Shown in pieces: positions 1 to 6,517 of a stretch of DNA of 8,045 nt. Source of the stretch: Collimonas sp. UBA1456. Lineage in GTDB: Bacteria > Pseudomonadota > Gammaproteobacteria > Burkholderiales > Burkholderiaceae_D. Below the pieces are notes generated by a model. The model was given only the letters and a program-made list of their open reading frames with translations, did not search any database and had not been told where the DNA came from. A program made the position numbers and the translations under genes. The DNA is taken from contig DCSW01000089.1 in NCBI GenBank assembly GCA_002325825.1, forward strand, positions 48,038 to 56,082. Reading direction: 5' to 3'. Every line of letters begins with the position of its first letter. Within the stretch, counting starts at the first letter, position 1.

Positions 1-59
1 ATTTTCTGTTGTTTGGCAGTATTAAACGATAGGGGGGAATTGGCCTGAAGAAGTCACGA

Positions 60-569
60 TTTAGGGAGAGCCAGATTAATGCCGAAACTTTGATTGGCGG
101 CGTCGGTGCCGGCGATCGACTGCAATGATGGTGTTTGTGATGTGGGTTAGTACGCAGGATTGGGTTGAAATTTGGCGGCACTCGATGATGTCGTTGAGCA
201 TACAGACGATCTGAGACTTGCTGCACATTGTCGCTGTCTGGACTGATGCCGATTACCGCATCGCTACTGCCATACATAATGCCATCGAGAGTGCTGGCGG
301 CGATGCCGCTGGTGTCGTCGGTAGGGTAGTTGAGTTGCAGCTTGTCGACAGGCGCTGCGGTAAGCTGTTGGTATTTCGAAAACGGCTCACCACACGGCAT
401 TTCCGAGTTACCAGGATCGGCCCCTATCAGGTCCTTACACGCGCATGAATTTCGATACCGTGGCAGTCATTTCCGGCATGATGCCTGGGACAACCGCTGC
501 CATTACCGCGGCGGCGACGGCGTCGTTCAGAAGCCAGTTGCGAAGGTCGCCGACAGCTAAATGGCTGAC
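60..569 (-). pseudogene. eutB: eutB pseudogene: ethanolamine ammonia-lyase large subunit, multiply frameshifted
   Basis: The minus strand holds five consecutive EutB pieces in several frames. From N- to C-terminal they are: 569-438, containing VGDLRNWLLND and PEMTATVSKFMR; 417-370, containing KCRVVSRFRNT; 340-209, containing YPTDDTSGIAASTLDG and SDAVIGISP; about 210-121, containing MLNDIIE and STQSCVLTHITNTI; and 122-60, containing QSIAGTDAANQSFGINLAL. These follow the order of the EutB middle region (the LQPN-PTDD, GDAVIGINP, IPTQSCVL and FQSIAGT blocks). Intact EutB (about 455 residues) forms the adenosylcobalamin-dependent enzyme with EutC and converts ethanolamine to acetaldehyde and ammonia. 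A deletion removes the stretch between THITNTI and QSIAGT. The N-terminus (beyond about 570) and the C-terminal third are missing or unrecognisable, and 1-59 gave no clear match. The plus-strand reading frames here are shadows. Family assignment rests on remembered motifs; I am confident the gene is dead. Confidence 0.85.
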
Positions 570-747
570 GCCGGACACATGTTGCATCACGATCAGCCGC
601 CAAGTATTGTCAATGCTGATTGAGCAGTTTCTGCAAGACTACGGCGGACACTGAAATGCGCTTCGCAGCATGTCTGCTTTAATCAGAGTACAATCGGCTA
701 ATGATGCGTTTTTGTCTATTTTGCTTACCTTGCAGCACAGACCAACG
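570..747. other. Degraded intergenic stretch upstream of the PHP gene
   Basis: No gene is readable here. The first ~60 bases may be eroded N-terminal eutB sequence: on the minus strand a frame reading SISIDNTW is weakly like the LIIDTHD block of EutB. A TACAAT hexamer at 689-694 could be a -10 element for the PHP gene at 748, but I see no good -35 at the usual distance. Confidence 0.35.
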
Positions 748-1578
748 ATGTTGAATGTCGATCTCCACTGTCACTCCAATGTTTCCGACGGCACACTGAC
801 ACCGACAGCGGTAGCTGAACGTGCCAAGGCCAATGGTGTCGATATCTGGGCACTGACCGACCACGATGGGATCGATGGTATCGCCGAAGCGCGTGCAGCG
901 GCGGCAGCGCTTGATCTGCGCTACGTGCCTGGGGTTGAAATTTCGATTACCTGGGCCAGCCAGACGATTCACATCATCGGCTTGCAAATCGACGAAACCA
1001 ATCCGCAATTGGTGCAAGGGCTAGTGGCAACGCGCGGTGGCCGTGAGCGACGTGCACATGAAATGGCGGAACAGCTGGCCGCTGTAGGCATTCCCTTCGC
1101 GTTCGAAGGAGCCTTGAAGCATGTCGGCAATCCTGAACTAATATCTCGCACGCATTTTGCCCGTTATCTGGTGGAAATCGGTCGCTGCGCCGATATCAGT
1201 GAAGTATTCGGTAATTTTTTGACCGAAGGCAATCCCGGTTACGTTCCACATCATTGGGCAACGCTGGAGCAATCGGTACGCTGGATTCGCGGCACCGGCG
1301 GGCTGGCAGTCGTGGCCCATCCCGGTCGCTATAAGATGAGCGACCGGGCTTTCGGCACATTTTTCGATGAATTCAAGCAGTTGGGTGGGACGGCGATCGA
1401 AGTCACAACCGGCAGCCACACACCAGACCAATACGGCTACTACGCCAAGGTGGCCGCCGATTACGGCTTCCTGGCATCGCGCGGCTCGGATTTTCACAGT
1501 CCCATGGAGTCACGGGTTGATCTTGGTACTTTACCGCCGCTTCCTGATAGCGTCACGCCGATCTGGCACGATTGGTAA
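748..1578 (+). CDS. PHP-domain phosphoesterase (YciV/RNase AM or 3',5'-nucleoside bisphosphate phosphatase family)
   Basis: This is a complete 276-residue PHP-domain metallohydrolase. The metal-binding motifs are all visible: HCHSNVSDG with H7, H9 and D14; LTDHD with D38, H39 and D40; GVEIS with E64; AHPGRY with H191; and SDFH with D248 and H250. The family includes E. coli YciV (RNase AM, which trims 5' ends of rRNA) and enzymes removing the 3' phosphate from 3',5'-bisphosphonucleotides; sequence alone does not separate these roles. The frame is open from an ATG at 670, but MLNVDLHCHS at 748 is the family's normal N-terminus. The 26 extra residues look like read-through of degraded upstream DNA, and a possible -10 hexamer at 689-694 lies inside them. 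Length is normal. In related betaproteobacteria it usually lies close to yciO and the M50 protease gene (recalled). Confidence 0.92.
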   Translation: MLNVDLHCHSNVSDGTLTPTAVAERAKANGVDIWALTDHDGIDGIAEARAAAAALDLRYVPGVEISITWASQTIHIIGLQIDETNPQLVQGLVATRGGRERRAHEMAEQLAAVGIPFAFEGALKHVGNPELISRTHFARYLVEIGRCADISEVFGNFLTEGNPGYVPHHWATLEQSVRWIRGTGGLAVVAHPGRYKMSDRAFGTFFDEFKQLGGTAIEVTTGSHTPDQYGYYAKVAADYGFLASRGSDFHSPMESRVDLGTLPPLPDSVTPIWHDW

Positions 1579-1760
1579 TTCCGCAACGTGATCTGGCACT
1601 GCAGCAAGTTGCTAAAAAGTCAGTATTGCTGCCTTTGCATGTTCATGATCTCGACTAAATTGAAAGGGCCGACATAGCTCAAGTGTTGGCTGCATTGAAG
1701 ACTGCCGTCGTCACCGCTTTTTTGTTGTTTTTAATCTTGAAATTTGTGTCGCCGACCTAA
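1572..1760 (+). other. Possible decayed coding remnant between the PHP gene and htpX
   Basis: One frame, starting in the last codons of the PHP gene (+1 relative to it), is open to a TAA at 1656 and then again to a TAA at 1758. The first half reads RDLALQQVAKKSVLLPL. The second contains ADIAQVLAALKTA followed by a hydrophobic run, AFLLFLILKF. This could be a small gene with one nonsense mutation, or chance. There is no start codon with a ribosome binding site and I recognise no family. Confidence 0.18.
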
Positions 1761-1762
1761 TT
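1736..1762 (+). promoter_or_regulatory. Putative sigma-32 (heat-shock) promoter for htpX
   Basis: CTTGAAA at 1736-1742 is a perfect match to the sigma-32 -35 consensus. After a 13-base spacer, CCTAATT at 1756-1762 matches four of the six fixed positions of the -10 consensus CCCATnT. It lies about 35 bases before the htpX ATG, and htpX is a known heat-shock gene in E. coli, which makes the match more credible than its score alone. Confidence 0.45.
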
Positions 1763-1784
1763 TTTTATGAAATTTTCCCCAATT

Positions 1785-1788
1785 GGAG
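1785..1788 (+). promoter_or_regulatory. Ribosome binding site that sets the htpX start
   Basis: GGAG lies nine bases before the ATG at 1798. It overlaps an in-frame TTG at 1783, so initiation at that TTG is unlikely and MKRTFLFLATN is the expected N-terminus. The nonamer ATTTTCCCC occurs both before (1772-1780) and after (1789-1797) this site. Confidence 0.7.
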
Positions 1789-1797
1789 ATTTTCCCC

Positions 1798-2667
1798 ATG
1801 AAACGTACTTTCCTGTTCCTTGCCACCAATATCGCAGTGATAGTTGTGATGAGCATCGTTCTGTCGGTGCTCGGCGTGGACCGCTTTTTGACACGCAGCG
1901 GCCTCAACTTACCGATGCTGATGGTGTTCTCGCTAGTGGTCGGGTTTACCGGCTCGATTTTTTCCCTGTTAATCAGCAAGCAGATGGCAAAATGGTCGAC
2001 CGGCGCACGTGTTATTATCGCGCCCTCCAATTCGACCGAGTTGTGGCTGGTCGATACTGTCGGCAAGCTGGCGCAGCACGCCGGTATCGGCATGCCAGAG
2101 GTTGCAGTGTATCAGGGTGATGCCAACGCTTTCGCCACTGGCGCCTTTAAAAATTCCGCGTTGGTGGCAGTTTCTACCGGTCTGCTGGAGAGCATGACCA
2201 AGGATGAAGTGGAGGCTGTCCTTGGTCACGAAATCGCCCATATAGCCAATGGCGACATGGTCACCATGACATTGATTCAAGGCGTGGTGAACACTTTCGT
2301 GGTGTTTCTCTCGCGCGTGATCGGTTATACTTTTGATCGCGCGTTGTCGCGCGGCAATAGCGATAGTCCCGGTGTCGCCTATATGGCAACTGTGCTAGTG
2401 TCGCAGGTTGTATTGGGTATTGGCGCATCGCTGATCGTGGCCTGGTTCTCACGTCACCGCGAATTCCGTGCCGATGCCGGCTCGGCCAAGCTGCTGGGCA
2501 GCGCGTTGCCGATGCAACATGCGCTGGCGCGCCTCGGCAGTATCACGCCGGCCACGTTACCGAAATCGATGGCTGTGCTTGGGATCAACGACAAGCCTGA
2601 CTTCATGTCGCTGTTCTCCAGTCATCCGCCGATTGAGAGGCGCATCGCGGCTTTGCGTAATTCGTAG
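1798..2667 (+). CDS. htpX: Protease HtpX (M48 family membrane zinc metalloprotease)
   Basis: HtpX is an inner-membrane zinc endopeptidase that degrades misfolded membrane proteins together with FtsH and is induced by heat or envelope stress. This copy has 289 residues, the usual length. It has two N-terminal membrane segments (about 4-23 and 38-58), then the zinc site LGHEIAH with H144, E145 and H148, two further hydrophobic segments (about 157-178 and 196-217), and the third zinc ligand E222 in REFRADAGSAKLL. The C-terminal SSHPPIERRIAALR is also typical. All catalytic residues are present and no frame damage is seen. The start is fixed by a GGAG nine bases upstream. A sigma-32-like promoter lies upstream and a terminator follows at 2710, so it is probably a single-gene transcription unit. 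It sits between the PHP gene and yciO, which I recall as neighbours in relatives, so it may have moved here. Confidence 0.95.
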   Translation: MKRTFLFLATNIAVIVVMSIVLSVLGVDRFLTRSGLNLPMLMVFSLVVGFTGSIFSLLISKQMAKWSTGARVIIAPSNSTELWLVDTVGKLAQHAGIGMPEVAVYQGDANAFATGAFKNSALVAVSTGLLESMTKDEVEAVLGHEIAHIANGDMVTMTLIQGVVNTFVVFLSRVIGYTFDRALSRGNSDSPGVAYMATVLVSQVVLGIGASLIVAWFSRHREFRADAGSAKLLGSALPMQHALARLGSITPATLPKSMAVLGINDKPDFMSLFSSHPPIERRIAALRNS

Positions 2668-2709
2668 GTCACGGTGCTGTAACAGAGCGGTCGCCACACT
2701 CTATCAAGG

Positions 2710-2740
2710 CGGCGGTAGTCTATCGGCTATCGCCGTTTTT
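2710..2740 (+). terminator. Rho-independent terminator after htpX
   Basis: A nine-base-pair stem pairs CGGCGGTAG (2710-2718) with CTATCGCCG (2727-2735), with one G-U pair and an eight-base loop. It is followed at once by five T residues, then CATTTTT. It ends the htpX transcript 43 bases after the stop codon and separates it from yciO. Confidence 0.75.
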
Positions 2741-2770
2741 CATTTTTGAATGATTGTGAATATCTGAACC

Positions 2771-3394
2771 ATGAGTCAATTTTTTAAAATTTATTCGGAT
2801 AATCTGCAATTGCGGCTGATCAAGCGGGCGGTGCAAATCATCCAATCAGGCGGTATCGGCGCTGTGCCGACAGATTGTTGCTACGCACTAGTTTGTCAGT
2901 TGGATAACAAGGATGCGGTGGAGCGTGTGCGACGTATTCGTGGAGTAGACGATAAGCATCAACTGACCATGATGTGCCGCGATCTGAGTGATATCTCGCT
3001 GTACGCCAAGGTTGATAATCGTCAGTTTCGTCTGCTGAAGAGCGCCACGCCTGGCGCTTTCACTTTCATCCTGGAAGCCACCAAGAAGGTGCCGCACCGT
3101 CTCAGTCACCCGGCTCGCAAAACCATCGGCCTGCGGGTGCCGCAGCACAGTATCTTGCAAGCGCTGCTAGAAGAGCTTGGGCAGCCATTGATCGGCACCA
3201 CACTGATTCTGCCTGGCGATGACAAGGTTCTAACCGATCCGCAAGAGGTGTGCGATCGGCTGGAAAAGCAGGTCGAGTTGGTCATAGACGGTGGCGCCTG
3301 CAGCCTCAAGCCCACTACGGTGATCGACCTGACTGGCGATGAGCCACAACTGATACGACAGGGGTGCGGCGAGGCTCGCCTGTTCGGTTTGTAA
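2771..3394 (+). CDS. yciO: YciO family protein (YrdC/Sua5-like threonylcarbamoyl-AMP synthase fold)
   Basis: This 207-residue protein aligns end to end with E. coli YciO (206 residues), starting with the same MSQFF. Diagnostic blocks are VPTDCCYAL near residue 33, LTMMCRDLSDIS, TPGAFTFIL, KTIGLRVPQ, DRLEKQVELVIDGG and KPTTVIDLTGDEP. The YrdC fold binds ATP and threonine or RNA. YciO itself is a paralogue of TsaC/Sua5, the enzymes that make threonylcarbamoyl-AMP for tRNA t6A37, and its own role is less certain, so annotation as a full t6A enzyme should be cautious. In the YciO nucleotide-site loop E. coli reads PTDSGYALGC; here it is PTDCCYALVC, with two glycines replaced (by C and V). No strong ribosome binding site precedes the ATG. 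The gene follows the htpX terminator, so it needs its own promoter, which I could not identify clearly. Confidence 0.9.
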   Translation: MSQFFKIYSDNLQLRLIKRAVQIIQSGGIGAVPTDCCYALVCQLDNKDAVERVRRIRGVDDKHQLTMMCRDLSDISLYAKVDNRQFRLLKSATPGAFTFILEATKKVPHRLSHPARKTIGLRVPQHSILQALLEELGQPLIGTTLILPGDDKVLTDPQEVCDRLEKQVELVIDGGACSLKPTTVIDLTGDEPQLIRQGCGEARLFGL

Positions 3395-3533
3395 TTGCCA
3401 ACATAAGCGCGCCAATTGCGGCGATGGCTGTCAATGTTTTTTTATGATGTTATTCGTCTGTGCGGCGTGCCAGCAACCCAAGCACCACCTGTTGCGCTTA
3501 ACCAAAATTTGCGCCGCATAGCGTCAATTCCCC

Positions 3534-3542
3534 TGATAGAAT
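3534..3542 (+). promoter_or_regulatory. Possible extended -10 promoter for the M50 protease gene
   Basis: TGATAGAAT fits an extended -10 element (TGn followed by TAGAAT, five of six matches to TATAAT). No -35 is visible at 16-18 bases. Transcription would start at about 3549, next to the ATG at 3550, giving a leaderless or nearly leaderless mRNA. No Shine-Dalgarno sequence precedes the ATG. Confidence 0.35.
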
Positions 3543-3549
3543 CTCGCCT

Positions 3550-4209
3550 ATGAATAATCTTATTCAAACCGTTGCAGTGTATGCGCTGCCTGTGCTTTTC
3601 GCGATTACGCTGCATGAAGCCGCGCACGCCTATGCGGCAAAATACTTCGGCGACTCCACGGCCTACATGATGGGCCGCATGAGCCTCAATCCGATCAAGC
3701 ATATCGATCCGTTCGGCACCATCCTGATTCCAATCCTGCTGTATTTTTCGACCGGCGGCGCCTTCCTGTTCGGCTATGCGAAACCGGTGCCGATCAATTC
3801 CGGCCAGTTGCGTAAACCTAAATGCGACATGGCATGGGTGGCGCTGGCGGGGCCGGTGGCCAATTTCGCGATGGCGCTGATATGGATGCTGGCGCTGATA
3901 GCAATCGCCATATTCCGGGTTGACGAGGACTTTTTCGCCTTGATGGCGCGCGCCGGTATCCTGACCAACCTGATAATGTTCGCCTTCAACCTGTTTCCGA
4001 TACCGCCGCTTGACGGCGGTCGTATCCTGACTAGCTTGTTGCCGAATAAGTATGCCTACAAATTCGTCCAGATCGAGCCATACGGCTTTTTTATCGTGAT
4101 GGCGCTGGTGCTGTTGAAGGTATTATATTTTTGGATGACACCAGTCATGGTGATTGCCCAGGCCATATTGCAATTGATTGTATCTCCGCTCTTGCTTGTT
4201 TTGCGTTGA
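3550..4209 (+). CDS. Site-2 protease family protein (M50 membrane metalloprotease)
   Basis: This is a complete 219-residue polytopic membrane protein of the M50 (site-2 protease-like) family without a PDZ domain. The zinc motif LHEAAH (H22, E23, H26) lies in the first membrane helix. The third ligand is D155 in NLFPIPPLDGGRI, in a later helix. GYAKPVPIN (residues 75-83) is the conserved loop of this subgroup. Hydrophobic segments lie at about 6-25, 54-77, 96-121, 132-152 and 178-205. Members cut within the membrane; the substrate of this compact proteobacterial type is unknown. The gene starts 155 bases after yciO and ends 31 bases before the trpS start codon, an arrangement that suggests trpS was once co-transcribed with it. 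No frame damage or missing catalytic residue is seen. The ATG lacks a visible ribosome binding site. Confidence 0.92.
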   Translation: MNNLIQTVAVYALPVLFAITLHEAAHAYAAKYFGDSTAYMMGRMSLNPIKHIDPFGTILIPILLYFSTGGAFLFGYAKPVPINSGQLRKPKCDMAWVALAGPVANFAMALIWMLALIAIAIFRVDEDFFALMARAGILTNLIMFAFNLFPIPPLDGGRILTSLLPNKYAYKFVQIEPYGFFIVMALVLLKVLYFWMTPVMVIAQAILQLIVSPLLLVLR

Positions 4210-4240
4210 TTTTCATTACCTGATTTGACCTTGACTATAT

Positions 4241-4929
4241 ATGTATCCTGACTGCATTCTTTCGGCGTACTTCCATCTGTACGGTAAGAAAGGGACTTTG
4301 AAGAGAAGGTCCGGGATGCTTTCAAGAAGCTTGGCAGTAAGCATGCCAAGCCCTATAACGAGTTGTAAACCGATTTCCAGCAGCATGGCAGCGAGGATGC
4401 GCTTGGTCAGGCCAAGGCGATACTGGACAATGCCAAAAATCTGTCGATGATCGACCGTGAGCGTCTGTTCAGATTTCTCGAAGGCAACAGCAAGCTGATC
4501 CCGTTGAAGCCGCAGGCGCTGCTGACCACGGCATCGCGTCTGTCGAGGCGGGATGGGTAGAAAATGTCGAAGAGCTATGACAATGTTATAGACCTGCGCG
4601 AGAACAAAGATGTGGTTAGCAAGACAGTGCACACCATGTCGACAAGTGCCCGATATGGCAATTCCACGTAATGTATTTCCTATTGTGCAACTAGAATCTG
4701 GGCTGCCAATGGCTGCTGCAGCGCCGGCATTGGTTGTCTGGATATAGGCAACCGGTAATCGACGCCATCATTCGGGAGCAAGAGCCAATGCACGAGCGTG
4801 CCCAGCAGTATCTTGACGATCTGTCTCTGGTGCGGGCGGATTGTTGCCGATGGCTTCGATTATACGTACAAACTGGCACAGGATAATATGCGTGATGTGC
4901 GCGAAGCAATGAATTTGGGTTACGTCTGA
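4241..4929 (+). pseudogene. trpS: trpS pseudogene: tryptophanyl-tRNA synthetase, catalytic N-terminus deleted
   Basis: The reading begins at an intact ATG with MYPDCILS, the expected TrpRS N-terminus. It then jumps at about 4265 to YFHLYG, a block normally about 170 residues further on, so most of the Rossmann catalytic half with the HIGH-type motif is gone. From 4294 one frame reads DFEEKVRDAFKKLGSKHAK, has a TAA at 4366, continues through NLSMIDRERLF and QALLTTASR to a TAG at 4558, and then gives KMSKSYDN (the class I KMSKS signature, 4561-4584). After THTM the PTDPARV region is deleted and the frame shifts to KCPIWQ. Next come CSAGIGC, QPVIDAI with RAQQYLDD in another frame, and finally VADGFD, LAQDNMRDVREAMNLGYV and a TGA at 4927. 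Intact homologues have about 400 residues. It cannot encode a working enzyme, so an essential function must be supplied by another copy. Confidence 0.93.
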
Positions 4930-4946
4930 GCGCGGTGCTGTTGTAG

Positions 4947-5393
4947 ATTAAGTACCTATGTTGTCAAGTCAGCCTCACAATCGCCCACGGATCGGCACGG
5001 AATTGCAATGAGTCAGCTGTTTTCTCGGCCTATTGTCGGCTGGCGGCAGCGGGGCTTGCCACGCCTTGCCACGCACCAGATCACACACTCGAAGTGTGCC
5101 TTTCGGCAGCGTTGGACGGATTTATTTCATTCCTGAAAATTCGCTGGCGTGGTGATCGCAAATTATTGTGCCGCCCCCTGTTTTCGCTGACATTGAGCAG
5201 CATTGCCAAGCACGACATGCTGCTTTATGCAGCATTCGCGATCGGCAATGAATAATTTCGGCAGGCCGTCCAATCCAAATTTTTGCTGGCGCCAGGCGGA
5301 TTGCTGGCACTGCTGCGCGCCGATGAGAGCGTTAGCCGGCATGTGCTAGCCTTTGAAGGTAGCTATGTAAAGAAATCGAAGCCGGCCATATAG
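4947..5393 (+). pseudogene. Decayed ORF of unknown family between trpS and dapA
   Basis: One plus-strand frame is open from 4947 to a TAA at 5253 and again to a TAG at 5391, about 147 sense codons with a single internal stop. It lacks an obvious start codon and ribosome binding site. Readable blocks include ESAVFSAYCRLAAAGL, LEVCLSAALDGFISFLKIR, RPLFSLTLSSIAKHDMLLYA, FRQAVQSKFLLAPGGLLALL and SVSRHVLAFEGSYVKKS. The composition is that of a mostly helical soluble protein. I do not recognise the family. Near 5353 the reading may shift frame into EAGHIVQLIYVVKGPQ (5376-5423), so the original gene probably ran further towards dapA. The minus-strand frame at 5122-5310 is less coherent. Its location suggests a gene that once lay in the trpS-dapA interval. 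Confidence 0.5.
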
Positions 5394-5551
5394 TGCAGCT
5401 GATTTACGTAGTCAAGGGCCCGCAGTGTATCAGCTGCCGCTGTGCGCATCGGCTAACGAATTCAGTTCCTATCGGTGCAGGTTGATCGATGAAAATTTTA
5501 TTTGTAACTTGCTTTACAAGTGGCAATTTACCCGTAGCTACGGCAATCCGC

Positions 5552-5557
5552 TACAAT
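5552..5557 (+). promoter_or_regulatory. Possible -10 element for the dapA-bamC unit
   Basis: TACAAT matches five of six positions of the -10 consensus. A weak -35 (TTTACC, 19-base spacer) lies upstream. Transcription would start near 5564, leaving a leader of about 22 bases before the dapA ATG at 5586. The perfect inverted repeat ACTTG-cttta-CAAGT at 5507-5521 lies just upstream and could be an operator or chance. Confidence 0.35.
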
Positions 5558-5585
5558 GAGTACTTTATTTTTGGCGTGTACCATC

Positions 5586-6464
5586 ATGATCCAGGGCAGC
5601 ATTGTTGCAATCGTTACTCCTATGCACTCCGACGGAAGTCTCGACTTGCCCGGTTTGCGGAAACTGATCGACTGGCACATCGTAGAAGGAACTGATGCGA
5701 TCGTTATCGTAGGTACTTCGGGCGAATCACCAACCATCTCGGTGGACGAGCACCACCTGCTGATCAAGTTGGCGGTAGACCATGCGGCGAAACGAATTCC
5801 AATTATTGCCGGCACCGGCGGCAACTCCACGGCGGAGGCGATTAATCTGACCTGTGTCGCCAAGGAAGCTGGCGTCGATGCCTCGCTGCAGGTCGTACCT
5901 TACTACAATCGACCGACTCAGGAAGGCATGTACCAGCACTTTAAGAAGATTGCCGAAGCGGTTGACCTACCTGTGATTCTGTATAATGTACCGGGCCGCA
6001 CCGTTGCCGACATGAGCAACGAAACCATACTACATTTGGCGCAAATTCCGAACATCATCGGCGTCAAGGATGCCACTGGCAATATTGGCAGGGGTTTCGA
6101 CCTAATTCGTCTGGCTCCAGAGGAGTTTGCGGTTTATTCCGGTGAAGATGCCACCGCGATGGCGTTGATGTTTTGCGGCGGCAAGGGCAATATTTCGGTG
6201 ACTGCCAATGTGGCGCCACGCGATATGCATTTGCTATGCGTCGCTGCAATGAACGGTAACGTCGCCGAAGCAGTTAAACTCAACAATAAGCTGCTACCGT
6301 TGCATAACAAGCTATTTATCGAGCCGAATCCGCTGCCCGTGAAGTGGGCGTTGACCGAAATGGGACTGATAGCGGATGGTATCCGTTCGCCGCTGGTGCC
6401 GTTGTCTTCCGAATATCATGCGACGGTTCGTGAGGCGCTGCGTGAATCTGGCGTATTAAAATAA
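5586..6464 (+). CDS. dapA: 4-hydroxy-tetrahydrodipicolinate synthase (DapA)
   Basis: DapA condenses pyruvate with aspartate semialdehyde, the first committed step to diaminopimelate and lysine, in the cytoplasm. The 292-residue protein has the same length and numbering as E. coli DapA. The Schiff-base lysine is K161 in GVKDATGN. The catalytic triad is T44 (GTSGES), Y107 (PYYNRP) and Y133, with R138 in YNVPGRT. The usual second threonine of GTTGES is serine here (S45), a mild change. The frame is open from an ATG at 5556, but MIQGSIVAIVTPM at 5586 matches the family N-terminus, puts all catalytic residues at their standard numbers, and leaves the -10-like TACAAT upstream. No strong ribosome binding site is seen. 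bamC follows 53 bases later, the conserved dapA-bamC pair known from E. coli onward. No degradation is visible, so lysine or peptidoglycan precursor synthesis is still under selection. Confidence 0.97.
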   Translation: MIQGSIVAIVTPMHSDGSLDLPGLRKLIDWHIVEGTDAIVIVGTSGESPTISVDEHHLLIKLAVDHAAKRIPIIAGTGGNSTAEAINLTCVAKEAGVDASLQVVPYYNRPTQEGMYQHFKKIAEAVDLPVILYNVPGRTVADMSNETILHLAQIPNIIGVKDATGNIGRGFDLIRLAPEEFAVYSGEDATAMALMFCGGKGNISVTANVAPRDMHLLCVAAMNGNVAEAVKLNNKLLPLHNKLFIEPNPLPVKWALTEMGLIADGIRSPLVPLSSEYHATVREALRESGVLK

Positions 6465-6517
6465 GCTGGGCTGAAAAGCGTTTCCAATTTCCTTTGTCTC
6501 CTTGATACTGTATCCAC

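Noticed and set aside
218..654. Three plus-strand ORFs of 69-76 codons upstream of the PHP gene
   Set aside because: They are antisense to readable eutB fragments, have no ribosome binding sites, and their translations resemble no protein family.
670..747. Upstream ATG giving the PHP protein 26 extra residues
   Set aside because: The family N-terminus is MLNVDLHCHS at 748; the extension has no family match and lies in decayed DNA with a possible -10 hexamer.
3395..3445. Terminator after yciO, suggested by seven T residues at 3437-3443
   Set aside because: The preceding sequence forms only short, weak stems (ATTG with CAAT), not a convincing intrinsic terminator hairpin.
4241..4929. Programmed frameshifting or stop readthrough to express trpS
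   Set aside because: There are two stops, several frameshifts and a deletion of the catalytic core, so no recoding event could restore an enzyme.
5122..5310. Minus-strand ORF of 62 codons between trpS and dapA
   Set aside because: It is antisense to the more coherent plus-strand remnant, with cysteine- and arginine-rich shadow-like composition and no ribosome binding site.
5556..5585. Upstream ATG for dapA
   Set aside because: Starting at 5586 gives the E. coli numbering for K161, Y133, Y107 and T44, and the 5556 ATG overlaps the likely -10 box.
5715..5720. DapA T45S change as a sign of inactivation
   Set aside because: Serine is a conservative substitution and all the triad residues and the Schiff-base lysine are intact.
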